Shown here piece by piece: positions 11,533-19,425 of a DNA stretch of 64,000 nucleotides. The DNA is from Pseudomonas sp. MWU15-20650 (lineage in GTDB: Bacteria > Pseudomonadota > Gammaproteobacteria > Pseudomonadales > Pseudomonadaceae), in the NCBI RefSeq assembly GCF_023242475.1, contig NZ_JALJFG010000008.1, positions 1-64,000 on the forward strand. Direction: 5' to 3'. A model generated the notes under the pieces. The model had not been told where the DNA came from. It ran no database searches and saw only the letters and a program-made list of their open reading frames with translations. The translations under genes and the position numbers were made by a program. Every line of letters starts with the position of its first letter. The stretch's first letter is position 1.

Positions 11533-11617
11533 GAGAAACCTTACTGTTTAGCCCGCGCAGGTGTATCGTATCTGCCTTTTGCGGGCGCACGGCCCGCGGC
11601 AGATACGAGAGGTTGTT

Positions 11618-13000
11618 GTGTCCCGATCCTTTTCCCGTCGACAAATCCTCGGTGGCCTTGCCGGCCTCGCCGTCGTGGGCGTGGGCGCCGGTGGCGCCTA
11701 CCGCTACTGGCTGGGGAAAGTCGCCGACGCCAACGCTGGAAGCGATTACCAGTTGATCGCCGCACCGCTGGACGTGGAGTTGGTGCCGGGGCACACGACC
11801 CAAGCCTGGGCATTCGGCCCTTCGGCGCCTGGCACCGAGCTGCGGGTGCGCCAGGGCGAGTGGTTGCGGGTGCGCTTTATCAACCACCTGCCGGTCGCCA
11901 CCACCATCCATTGGCATGGCATCCGCCTGCCATTGGAAATGGACGGTGTGCCCTACGTCTCGCAGTTGCCGGTGCTGCCCGGTGAATACTTCGACTACCA
12001 ATTCCGCGTGCCCGACGCCGGCAGCTATTGGTACCACCCTCACGTGGACAGCAGCGAAGAACTCGGCCGTGGCCTGGTCGGCCCGCTGATCATCGAAGAG
12101 CGCGAGCCCACCGGTTTCAAATACGAACGCACCCTTAGCTTGAAAAGCTGGCATGTGGACGAAGAGGGCGCCTTTGTCGCCTTCAGTGTGCCCCGTGAAG
12201 CGGCGCGTGGCGGCACGGCGGGGCGCTTGTCGACCATCAACGGTACGCCCCAAGCGGTGATCGACTTACCGGCTGGGCAGATCACCCGCGTGCGCCTGCT
12301 CAACCTCGACAACACCCTGACCTATCGCATCAACATCCCTGACGTCGAAGCGCAGATCTATGCGCTCGACGGCAACCCCATCGAGCCGCGCCCGCTGGGC
12401 AAGGAATACTGGCTGGGCCCGGGGATGCGCATTTGCCTGGCAATCAAGGCGCCTGCGGCGGGTGAAGAGCTTTCGATCCGTAATGGGCCGGTCCGCCTGG
12501 GCACCTTCCGTTCGGTGGCCAACAGCGACGCGCCCACCGCATGGCCACCCGCATTGCCCGCCAACCCGATCAGTGAGCCGGACCTGGCCAATGCGGAGAA
12601 ACTCAACTTCAATTTCGAATGGGTCGGTTCGGTCTCGGTCAACGTCGAGAACGGCAAACCGCCGAGCCTCTGGCAGATCAACGGCCAGGCGTGGGACATC
12701 ACCGACAAGACCTGCGCCGACCGCCCGATAGCCAAGCTTGAGAAGGGCAAGAGCTACATTTTCGAATTGAAGAACATGACCCAGTATCAACACCCGATCC
12801 ACTTGCACGGCATGAGCTTCAAGGTGATTGCCTCGAACCGCCACAAGGTGATTCCCTACTTCACCGACACCTACCTGCTGGGCAAGAACGAACGTGCCCG
12901 CGTTGCGCTGGTGGCGGATAACCCAGGGGTGTGGATGTTCCATTGCCACGTGATCGACCACATGGAAACCGGCCTCATGGCCGCCATCGAGGTGGCCTGA
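11618..13000 (+). CDS. cumA: Tat-exported multicopper oxidase (CumA type)
   Basis: This is a periplasmic laccase-like multicopper oxidase of 460 residues. GTG at 11618 follows GAGAGG and gives a twin-arginine signal (SRRQILGG then a hydrophobic stretch to about residue 28). Three cupredoxin domains carry all copper motifs: HWHGIR, YWYHPHVD, HPIHLHGMSF and the type-1 box FHCHVIDHMETGLM. The sequence and the pairing with a downstream deaminase gene resemble CumA of P. putida, first linked to Mn(II) oxidation and later questioned as the main Mn oxidase. Copper detoxification or phenolic/metal oxidation is possible; the substrate cannot be read. Its stop overlaps the next start by one base. Confidence 0.9.
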   Translation: MSRSFSRRQILGGLAGLAVVGVGAGGAYRYWLGKVADANAGSDYQLIAAPLDVELVPGHTTQAWAFGPSAPGTELRVRQGEWLRVRFINHLPVATTIHWHGIRLPLEMDGVPYVSQLPVLPGEYFDYQFRVPDAGSYWYHPHVDSSEELGRGLVGPLIIEEREPTGFKYERTLSLKSWHVDEEGAFVAFSVPREAARGGTAGRLSTINGTPQAVIDLPAGQITRVRLLNLDNTLTYRINIPDVEAQIYALDGNPIEPRPLGKEYWLGPGMRICLAIKAPAAGEELSIRNGPVRLGTFRSVANSDAPTAWPPALPANPISEPDLANAEKLNFNFEWVGSVSVNVENGKPPSLWQINGQAWDITDKTCADRPIAKLEKGKSYIFELKNMTQYQHPIHLHGMSFKVIASNRHKVIPYFTDTYLLGKNERARVALVADNPGVWMFHCHVIDHMETGLMAAIEVA

Positions 13001-13497
13001 TGCGCCAGATTCGCCCCATGGCGATTATCGACCGCAGCCGCGACCAGGACTTCATGCGCGAAGCCCTGGCCCTCGCCGCCCAAGGTGCTGCGCTGGGCGA
13101 AGTGCCGGTGGGTGCGGTATTGGTGCAGGGCGGTGAAATCATCGGGCGCGGCTTCAACTGCCCCATCAGCGGCAATGACCCCAGTGCGCATGCCGAGATG
13201 GTCGCGATCCGCGCCGCCGCCCAGGCGATCAGCAACTATCGCCTGGTGGGCAGCACGCTGTACGTGACCCTGGAGCCCTGCAGCATGTGCGCCGGGCTGA
13301 TCGTACATTCGCGCATCGCCAGGGTGGTGTACGGCGCGCTGGAGCCCAAGGCCGGGATCGTGCAAAGCCAGGGGCAGTTTTTTACCCAGGGTTTTCTCAA
13401 CCATCGGGTGTTGTTTGAAGGTGGGGTGTTGGCTGAGGAATGTGGGACGGTGTTGAGTGAATTCTTCAAGGCGCGAAGGGCCAAGCCCCCTCTCTAA
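13000..13497 (+). CDS. tadA: tRNA-specific adenosine deaminase
   Basis: TadA converts A34 to inosine in tRNA-Arg(ACG). The 165-residue cytidine-deaminase fold shows the zinc/catalytic box AHAEMVAI and the second zinc motif TLEPCSMCAG. The ATG at 13000 overlaps the cumA TGA (TGATG), so the essential tRNA enzyme is translationally coupled to the oxidase. A second ATG at 13018 gives a start nearer to the usual family N-terminus. Confidence 0.94.
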   Translation: MRQIRPMAIIDRSRDQDFMREALALAAQGAALGEVPVGAVLVQGGEIIGRGFNCPISGNDPSAHAEMVAIRAAAQAISNYRLVGSTLYVTLEPCSMCAGLIVHSRIARVVYGALEPKAGIVQSQGQFFTQGFLNHRVLFEGGVLAEECGTVLSEFFKARRAKPPL

Positions 13498-13514
13498 AGA
13501 ACACTGAGGACAAC

Positions 13515-13607
13515 AATGTGGGAGGGGGCTTGCTCCCGATAGCGGTGTATCAGCCATAAATGTGGTGACTGACACTCTGCTATCGGGAGCAAGCCCCCTC
13601 CCACATT
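13515..13607. repeat. REP doublet between tadA and cmoB
   Basis: AATGTGGGAGGGGGCTTGCT and its complement face each other across about 45 bases in the convergent space between tadA (plus) and cmoB (minus). It may act as a bidirectional 3' hairpin. Confidence 0.9.
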
Positions 13608-13626
13608 TGGCTCTCTATTTGTTCAG

Positions 13627-14583
13627 TTACTTTTTGGCGATGATCACCGCCCGCATCGGCGCCGGCAGCCCTTCGATGGTCTTGCTGTGATCTTCGGGAT
13701 CGAGAAAGTCGCTCAAGGACTGATACTTCATCCACTCCGTGCCGCGCTGTTCTTCGACCGTAGTCACGCTCACATCCACGCACCGCACCTCACTGAACCC
13801 CGCACGCCGTAGCCACAGCATCAACGCCGGCACCGACGGCAGGAACCACACGTTGCGCATCTGCGCATAACGGTCTTCCGGCACCAGTACCTGTTGCTGA
13901 TCGCCTTCCACCACCAGCGTTTCCAAGACCAGCTCGCCACCTTTGACCAGGCAATCTTTCAGCGCCAGCAAATGCTCGATGGGCGAGCGACGGTGATAGA
14001 ACACGCCCATGGAAAACACCGTGTCGAAACCTTCCATGTTCGGCGGCAGGTCTTCGAACGGGAACGGCAGGTGCCAGGCATTCGGTGCTGACAGGTAGCG
14101 CTGCACCGCCTGGAACTGGCAGAAGAACAGCCAGTTCGGGTCCACGCCAATCACGCTGTCTGCCCCGGCACCGAGCATGCGCCACAGGTAGTAGCCATTG
14201 CCGCAACCCACATCGAGGATGCGCTTGCCTTTGAGGTCCAGGTGCGGCGCGACCCGTGACCACTTCCAGTCCGAACGCCATTCGGTGTCTACGTGCACGC
14301 CGAACAGGTCAAACGGGCCCTTGCGCCAGGGGCACAGCCCCATCAGCGCGGCACGCATTTGTTCGCGGGTGGCCTCATCGCAATCGGTGTCCAGCACCAG
14401 GCCGTTCAGCAGGTCGACTTCGCTGGGCATGATCTTCGGCAGCGCATCCAGCGCGCTCTGCCAGCGCTCCAGGTCACCGTGGCCTTTTTCCATCTTTGCG
14501 TCGAGCTGTGCTTGCAGGCCCTGGGCCCACACGGCCAGGGGAGTGCCGACCAAGTGGCGGGCGAGGGGAGACAAATCAATCAT
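13627..14583 (-). CDS. cmoB: tRNA U34 carboxymethyltransferase
   Basis: CmoB transfers the carboxymethyl group of carboxy-SAM to 5-hydroxyuridine-34 to make cmo5U in tRNA. The 318-residue protein (E. coli 323) has an N-terminal helical region and a Rossmann methyltransferase domain with motif [17 protein letters not shown] (about 120-135), followed by [24 protein letters not shown] and LETLVVEG. It overlaps cmoA by 4 bases (ATGA), so the synthase and transferase are made together. Confidence 0.96.
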   Translation of the reverse strand: MIDLSPLARHLVGTPLAVWAQGLQAQLDAKMEKGHGDLERWQSALDALPKIMPSEVDLLNGLVLDTDCDEATREQMRAALMGLCPWRKGPFDLFGVHVDTEWRSDWKWSRVAPHLDLKGKRILDVGCGNGYYLWRMLGAGADSVIGVDPNWLFFCQFQAVQRYLSAPNAWHLPFPFEDLPPNMEGFDTVFSMGVFYHRRSPIEHLLALKDCLVKGGELVLETLVVEGDQQQVLVPEDRYAQMRNVWFLPSVPALMLWLRRAGFSEVRCVDVSVTTVEEQRGTEWMKYQSLSDFLDPEDHSKTIEGLPAPMRAVIIAKK

Positions 14584-15323
14584 GGCAAGGCAATCAACGA
14601 GGCAAAGTTAAGACACTGGAACCACGGCACGACTTTCGAGAACCCGGCCGCCAGCAGGCGTTCGCGGTGTTCTTCGAGGCTGTCGGGCTTCATGACGTTT
14701 TCGATGGCACTGCGCTTCTGGGCGATTTCCAGTTCGCTGTAGCCGTTGGCGCGTTTGAACGCGATATGCAGGTCGGTGAGCAGGGCATGTTCTTCAACAT
14801 CATTGAAGCGCAGCTTCTCCGAAAGGATCAACGCCCCGCCCGGCAGTAGCGATTGGCGGATACGCCCGAGCAACGCCAGGCGTTCGGCGGGGGCGATAAA
14901 TTGCAGGGTGAAGTTCAACGCCACCACCGACGCGGGCTGAAATTGCAGCGCGAGGATATCGCCCTCGATCACCTCGACCGGCAGCAGCTCCTGGAACATC
15001 GAGTCCTGGCCATTGAGGTATTGGCGACAACGCTCGACCATCGCCGCCGAGTTATCCACCGCGATCACCCGGCAACCCTCGGTGCGTACATGACGGCGCA
15101 GGGCTTGAGTGACCGCGCCGAGGGACGCGCCCAGGTCGTAGAGCACGCTGCCCGGTTGGGCAAACTGGGCCGCCAGTACGCCGAGGTTTTCGACGATGGT
15201 CGGGTAGCCCGGCACCGAACGCTTGATCATGTCCGGGAACACCCGCACCACGTCCTCGTTAAAGGCGAAGTCCGGCACCTGGGGCAGGGGCTGGGCGAAT
15301 AGGCGATCGGGTTCTTTGCTCAC
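14580..15323 (-). CDS. cmoA: Carboxy-SAM synthase
   Basis: CmoA makes carboxy-S-adenosylmethionine from SAM and prephenate for CmoB. The 247-residue class I methyltransferase fold has motif [18 protein letters not shown], then [14 protein letters not shown] and LNFTLQFI. It is the first gene of the cmoAB pair, starting at ATG 15323. The product acts in the cytoplasm to broaden wobble decoding. Confidence 0.96.
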   Translation of the reverse strand: MSKEPDRLFAQPLPQVPDFAFNEDVVRVFPDMIKRSVPGYPTIVENLGVLAAQFAQPGSVLYDLGASLGAVTQALRRHVRTEGCRVIAVDNSAAMVERCRQYLNGQDSMFQELLPVEVIEGDILALQFQPASVVALNFTLQFIAPAERLALLGRIRQSLLPGGALILSEKLRFNDVEEHALLTDLHIAFKRANGYSELEIAQKRSAIENVMKPDSLEEHRERLLAAGFSKVVPWFQCLNFASLIALP

Positions 15324-15359
15324 GGCTGTTCCGGCGACGAAGGGGGAAAGGCCGGCATT

Positions 15360-16016
15360 TTAGCCAAGTTGGCCCTCGGATGCGCGGGTTGTCTGATGGA
15401 AAGCAGAGGCGGTAATGCCCCATTGCCCGAGCCAATACGTGGCGATCAATAAATACGGCGCCGCATCAAACGCCAGCACAAACCGATTGATACCGATCAA
15501 CGTATCGGAAAACACAAACGATACCGCACCCGCGGCTGCCAGCAGTGCCGAGCGTTTCGGCACGTCGCTGCCCAGCCGCGCCAACGCACGCCAGAGCATG
15601 GCGCTGATCACCAGCGCGTAAACCACCACCGGTATCAGCAGGTCGCCCAAGCCATGGGAAATCAGAATACTCAGCAGGATCGCCCCGACACCGAGGGCCA
15701 ACACCAGCGGCAGCAACGCCAAGCGGCGGCAGTCGCTAAAGTAGGCTTTGAGGTAGGCCAGGTGCGCAAACAGGAACGCGCCAAGGCCAAAGATAAACAG
15801 GTCGCCCGGCCATGCCAGCAATACATCGCCGACCAGGGAAAAAATCAGCCCCAGGCTGATCCAGCGTCGATAGTCAGTGGGCGGCGCGTCATGCAACCAA
15901 CCCAGCAGCGCCAGTACCGGCAGGGGTTTGACCAGCAGGCACAACAATGTGGCATGGACCGTCAGGCCGTAGATAAAGGTGCCGGCGCCCATCAACGCAA
16001 GAATCAGCCATGGCAT
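15360..16016 (-). CDS. YhhN-family membrane protein (lysoplasmalogenase-like)
   Basis: The 218-residue protein has about eight hydrophobic segments and the YhhN/TMEM86 signatures LLVKPLPVLALL, SLVGDVLLAWP and FGLGAFLFAHLAY. Human TMEM86B hydrolyses lysoplasmalogens; the role of bacterial members is largely untested. It begins one base after the stop of the lipoprotein gene at 16018-16407, so the two are probably co-transcribed. Confidence 0.85.
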   Translation of the reverse strand: MPWLILALMGAGTFIYGLTVHATLLCLLVKPLPVLALLGWLHDAPPTDYRRWISLGLIFSLVGDVLLAWPGDLFIFGLGAFLFAHLAYLKAYFSDCRRLALLPLVLALGVGAILLSILISHGLGDLLIPVVVYALVISAMLWRALARLGSDVPKRSALLAAAGAVSFVFSDTLIGINRFVLAFDAAPYLLIATYWLGQWGITASAFHQTTRASEGQLG

Positions 16017-16017
16017 A

Positions 16018-16407
16018 TCAGTTCACCGTGATGGCGCAGTCGAAGGTTTCGGCCGGTTCGGCTTCCGGTTCCCAGGGTTGCTGGGAGGTGAGGCGCAAAC
16101 GGCCTTGGCCGGCCGCGAAGGCTTGGAAGCGCCAGGTGGACTGGCCACCTCCACCAATCACGCCGGACTCTGCGCTGCTGTACACCTCGGGGCTGAGTAC
16201 GCGCAACACGCCGCCGGCTGAATCCTGGATGGCCCAGCGATAGCCGGTGGTGGGGTTGCTCGGGAGGGTGAGGATCAGGTTTTGCCCGGTTTTAAGCGCG
16301 AGCGGGCAACTGCTCTGTTTTTCCACGGTGATATTTTGCTTCGGCGCACTGGCGCAGGCAGCCAGCAGGGCAAGGCTCAAGGGGAGAAGCAGGCGGGCAG
16401 CGGTCAT
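16018..16407 (-). CDS. Chagasin-like (I42) protease-inhibitor lipoprotein
   Basis: The 129-residue protein has a lipoprotein signal (LLLPLSLALLAACAS, Cys about residue 18). The mature part has the I42 signature NPTTGYRW and a central Gly-rich GGGGQSTWRF, as in chagasin/amoebiadin cysteine-protease inhibitors. The membrane anchor suggests a periplasmic or envelope role against cysteine peptidases; the target is unknown. It lies directly upstream of the YhhN gene. Confidence 0.82.
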   Translation of the reverse strand: MTAARLLLPLSLALLAACASAPKQNITVEKQSSCPLALKTGQNLILTLPSNPTTGYRWAIQDSAGGVLRVLSPEVYSSAESGVIGGGGQSTWRFQAFAAGQGRLRLTSQQPWEPEAEPAETFDCAITVN

Positions 16408-16500
16408 GGGGGCTCCGTTGATTCACGACGAAGGGGGAGCATAACCGAAGATGAGACAAGGTGTGACAAGGCGGGGTTTTGCGTTGATCTGGCTGGCCTC

Positions 16501-16565
16501 TTCGCGAGCAAGCCCGCTCCCACATTTGATCGCATTCCAAATGTGGGAGCGGGCTTGCTCGCGAA
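16501..16565. repeat. 27-bp perfect inverted repeat (REP pair)
   Basis: Bases 16501-16527 and 16539-16565 are perfect reverse complements with an 11-base loop. They contain TTCGCGAGCAAGCCCGCTCC, a REP class different from the GGGGGCTTGC class nearby. It sits 27 bases past the lon stop and could terminate or protect the lon transcript. Confidence 0.88.
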
Positions 16566-16592
16566 AGGGCCATCTCAGGCACTACATAACTG

Positions 16593-19016
16593 TCAGAACA
16601 GCACCTTCGCCACATCCGCAAACCGCTTGGCAAAGTGCACGGTCATGCCTTCCTTCAGGTACTCCGGCAATTCCTCAAAGCTGCCACGGTTGGGCTCCGG
16701 CAAGATCAGCTCGTGTATCTTCTGGCGCCGCGCCGCAATCACTTTTTCACGCACCCCGCCAATCGGCAGCACATGCCCGGTCAATGTCAGCTCGCCGGTC
16801 ATGGCCACGCCTTTTTTCGGTGGCTGGTTGCGCGCCAGCGACAACAGCGCACTGGCCATGGTCACACCGGCACTCGGGCCATCTTTGGGCGTAGCGCCTT
16901 CCGGCACGTGCAAGTGCACGAAGGCTTCGTCGAAGAACTTCGGATCACCGCCAAACGATTTCAGGTTGGAGCTGATGTAGCTGTAGGCGATTTCGGCGGA
17001 TTCTTTCATCACGTCGCCCAACTGCCCGGTGAGCTTGAAGCCGCGATTGAGCGTGTGGATACGTGTTGCCTCGATCGGCAAGGTTGCGCCCCCCATGCTG
17101 GTCCAGGCCAGGCCGGTGATGACCCCGGTGCCGGACAGCACTTGCTCGTTGCGGAACACCGGCATCCCCAAGGAGTTTTCCAGGTCTTTGGGGCCGAGCT
17201 TGATCACCGACTCCGGCTCATCCAGCAACTTGACCACGGCCTTGCGCACCAGTTTGCCCAGTTGTTTCTCCAACTGGCGTACGCCGGCTTCGCGTGCATA
17301 ACCATCGATCAACGCACGCAGGGCGCCGTCGCTGATGGTCAGGCTGGTTTTCGATACGCCGGCTTTTTCCAGTTGCTTGGGCCATAGGTGGCGCTTGGCG
17401 ATGGCGACTTTTTCTTCGGTGATATAGCCCGACAGGCGAATCACTTCCATGCGGTCCAGTAATGGGCCGGGGATCGAGTCCAGGGTGTTGGCGGTGCACA
17501 CGAACAGCACTTTGGACAGGTCCAGGCGCAGGTCCAGGTAGTGGTCGAGGAATTCGACGTTCTGCTCCGGGTCGAGGGTTTCCAGCAAGGCCGAAGCCGG
17601 GTCGCCCTGGAAGCTCTGGCCCATCTTGTCGATCTCGTCGAGCATGATCACCGGGTTCATCACTTCCACATCCTTGAGCGCCTGCACCAGCTTGCCGGGC
17701 AGGGCGCCGATGTAGGTGCGGCGATGGCCCTTGATCTCGGCTTCGTCACGCATGCCGCCGACGCTGAAACGGTAGAACGGCCGCCCCAGGGATTCGGCGA
17801 TGGATTTACCCACGCTGGTCTTGCCCACGCCCGGCGGGCCCACCAGCAGCACGATGGAGCCGGCGACTTCGCCTTTATAGGCGCCCACGGCCAGGAACTC
17901 GAGGATACGACTCTTGATGTCGTCCAGGCCCGCATGGTGCTTATCCAGCACTTTGCGCGCGTGTTTCAGGTCGAGTTTGTCCTGGCCGTACACGCCCCAC
18001 GGCACTGATGTGGCCCAGTCCAGGTAGTTGCGCGTTACGGCGTATTCCGGCGAGCCTGTTTCCAGGATCGACAGCTTGTTCATTTCTTCGCTGATGCGCT
18101 TTTGCGCCTGGGCCGGCAGCACCTTGCCTTCCAGGCGTTGCTCGAACTGCTCGACGTCGGCACTGCGGTCGTCCTTGGTCAAGCCCAGCTCTTGCTGGAT
18201 GACCTTGAGCTGTTCCTTGAGGAAAAACTCGCGCTGGTGTTCGCCGATCTTGCGGTTCACTTCGGCAGAGAGCTCTTTTTGCAGGCGCGCGACTTCGACT
18301 TCCTTGCGCAGCATCGGCAGCACTTTTTCCATGCGCTTGAGCATCGGCACACAATCGAGCACTTCCTGCAACTCGTTACCGGTGGCCGAGGTCAGCGCGG
18401 CGGCGAAGTCGGTGAGCGGCGACGGGTCGTTGGGGCTGAAGCGGTTGAGGTAGTTCTTCAACTCTTCGCTGTACAGCGGGTTGAGGGGCAGCAGTTCCTT
18501 GATCGCATTGATCAGCGCCATGCCGTAGGCCTTGACCTCATCGGTCGGCTCGCTGGGCTGGTGCGGGTATTCGACTTCCACCAGGTACGGCGGGCGGTGG
18601 TGCTTGAGCCAGGTCTTGATGCGCACGCGGGTCAGGCCCTGGGCGACGAACTGCAGCTTGCCGTTCTCGCGGCTGGCGTGGTGCACCTTCACCAGCGTGC
18701 CGTACAGCGGCAGGGCGGAGGTGTCGAAGTGCCGTGGGTCTTCGGGCGGCGTGTCCATGAAAAACAGGGCAAGGGAGTGGTGGTCGGATTTGCTCACCAG
18801 CTCCAGGGTCTCGGCCCACGGCTCTTCATTGACGATCACCGGCAGTACTTGAGCCGGGAAGAAGGGGCGGTTGTGGATCGGAATGATGTAGACCTTGTCC
18901 GGAAGGTTTTGCCCAGGCAGGGCCAGGCCGGTGTTGGACGAAGGTTCGTGTTCAGCGTTTTCGGGATCGGCGTAGTCGTTCAGGTCGTAATCAGGAAAGG
19001 CTTGCTGGTCGCTCAT
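16593..19016 (-). CDS. lon: Lon-family ATP-dependent protease (second Lon, AsrA-like)
   Basis: The 807-residue LonA-type AAA+ serine protease has an acidic N-terminal extension (1-40), an N-domain (about 42-245), the AAA module with Walker A GPPGVGKTS near residue 395, and a protease domain with catalytic Ser715 (KDGPSAGV) and Lys758 (GGVREK). All catalytic elements are intact. The position near pdxJ and cmoAB and the N-terminus resemble the second Lon of P. aeruginosa, linked to the aminoglycoside-induced heat-shock response, rather than the clpX-linked Lon. That identity is by recall only. An RpoH-type promoter at 19047-19074 supports heat-shock control. Confidence 0.93.
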   Translation of the reverse strand: MSDQQAFPDYDLNDYADPENAEHEPSSNTGLALPGQNLPDKVYIIPIHNRPFFPAQVLPVIVNEEPWAETLELVSKSDHHSLALFFMDTPPEDPRHFDTSALPLYGTLVKVHHASRENGKLQFVAQGLTRVRIKTWLKHHRPPYLVEVEYPHQPSEPTDEVKAYGMALINAIKELLPLNPLYSEELKNYLNRFSPNDPSPLTDFAAALTSATGNELQEVLDCVPMLKRMEKVLPMLRKEVEVARLQKELSAEVNRKIGEHQREFFLKEQLKVIQQELGLTKDDRSADVEQFEQRLEGKVLPAQAQKRISEEMNKLSILETGSPEYAVTRNYLDWATSVPWGVYGQDKLDLKHARKVLDKHHAGLDDIKSRILEFLAVGAYKGEVAGSIVLLVGPPGVGKTSVGKSIAESLGRPFYRFSVGGMRDEAEIKGHRRTYIGALPGKLVQALKDVEVMNPVIMLDEIDKMGQSFQGDPASALLETLDPEQNVEFLDHYLDLRLDLSKVLFVCTANTLDSIPGPLLDRMEVIRLSGYITEEKVAIAKRHLWPKQLEKAGVSKTSLTISDGALRALIDGYAREAGVRQLEKQLGKLVRKAVVKLLDEPESVIKLGPKDLENSLGMPVFRNEQVLSGTGVITGLAWTSMGGATLPIEATRIHTLNRGFKLTGQLGDVMKESAEIAYSYISSNLKSFGGDPKFFDEAFVHLHVPEGATPKDGPSAGVTMASALLSLARNQPPKKGVAMTGELTLTGHVLPIGGVREKVIAARRQKIHELILPEPNRGSFEELPEYLKEGMTVHFAKRFADVAKVLF

Positions 19017-19021
19017 GGGGC

Positions 19022-19045
19022 ACCTGCATAAGGAAGTATGCAGGT
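19022..19045 (-). promoter_or_regulatory. Leader hairpin covering the lon Shine-Dalgarno
   Basis: On the minus strand ACCTGCATA pairs with TATGCAGGT (9 bp, loop CTTCCT). The downstream arm contains AGG, which is 6 bases from the ATG and is the only plausible ribosome-binding site. If the transcript includes the whole 5' arm, the site is sequestered, as in RNA thermometers. If transcription starts 6-7 bases after the -10 box, only about 5 bp remain. Confidence 0.5.
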
Positions 19046-19046
19046 T

Positions 19047-19074
19047 AGATGGGGCGGGGTAGCAGCGGTTTCAA
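19047..19074 (-). promoter_or_regulatory. RpoH (sigma-32) type promoter of lon
   Basis: Read on the minus strand, TTGAAA (19074-19069) is separated by 14 bases from CCCCATCT (19054-19047). This matches the heat-shock consensus CTTGAAA-N11-16-CCCCATnT in ten of its key positions. The -10 end is about 30 bases upstream of the lon ATG. Confidence 0.75.
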
Positions 19075-19425
19075 TGGCACTGTGTCGTTAGTAACAAATT
19101 GCATGAATTCAGTGCCCGTTATGCTCGGCAGGGTGGGCATGTCGCGCTGCGCAGGTTGGATGAGCACACCCCATTGGGTGCGTCGCTGGCGGACCTTATG
19201 CGTGCGCGAAGGGCTGAGTCCGGCTAATGCGTGAAAGTCAATAATATGACGCTTTTGCGCCAGTATTTATTGGGTTTACTTATCTGCAGTCCCAGCTAAT
19301 CTGCTGGAATCGAATATTCAATAAAAATGGATGTTTTTTTGACGCCGGGTTGGCTGTCGGCAGGGATGTGTATGACAACAGGAAGGAGTCGCAGAGAGAG
19401 GCGGACGCTGCCGGAGGGCACGGCA
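19075..19425. other. Intergenic region between lon and the GGDEF/EAL gene
   Basis: This is about 350 bases between divergent genes. The part from about 19235 to 19340 is AT-richer and probably carries the promoter of the plus-strand gene, but no clean -35/-10 pair stands out. No REP, repeat or small gene is convincing. An in-frame ATG at 19327 could extend the downstream protein by 33 unconserved residues. Confidence 0.5.

Noticed and set aside
10688..12253. A 521-codon minus-strand frame across pdxJ and cumA
   Set aside because: Spans two conserved genes and a REP element; no plausible protein.
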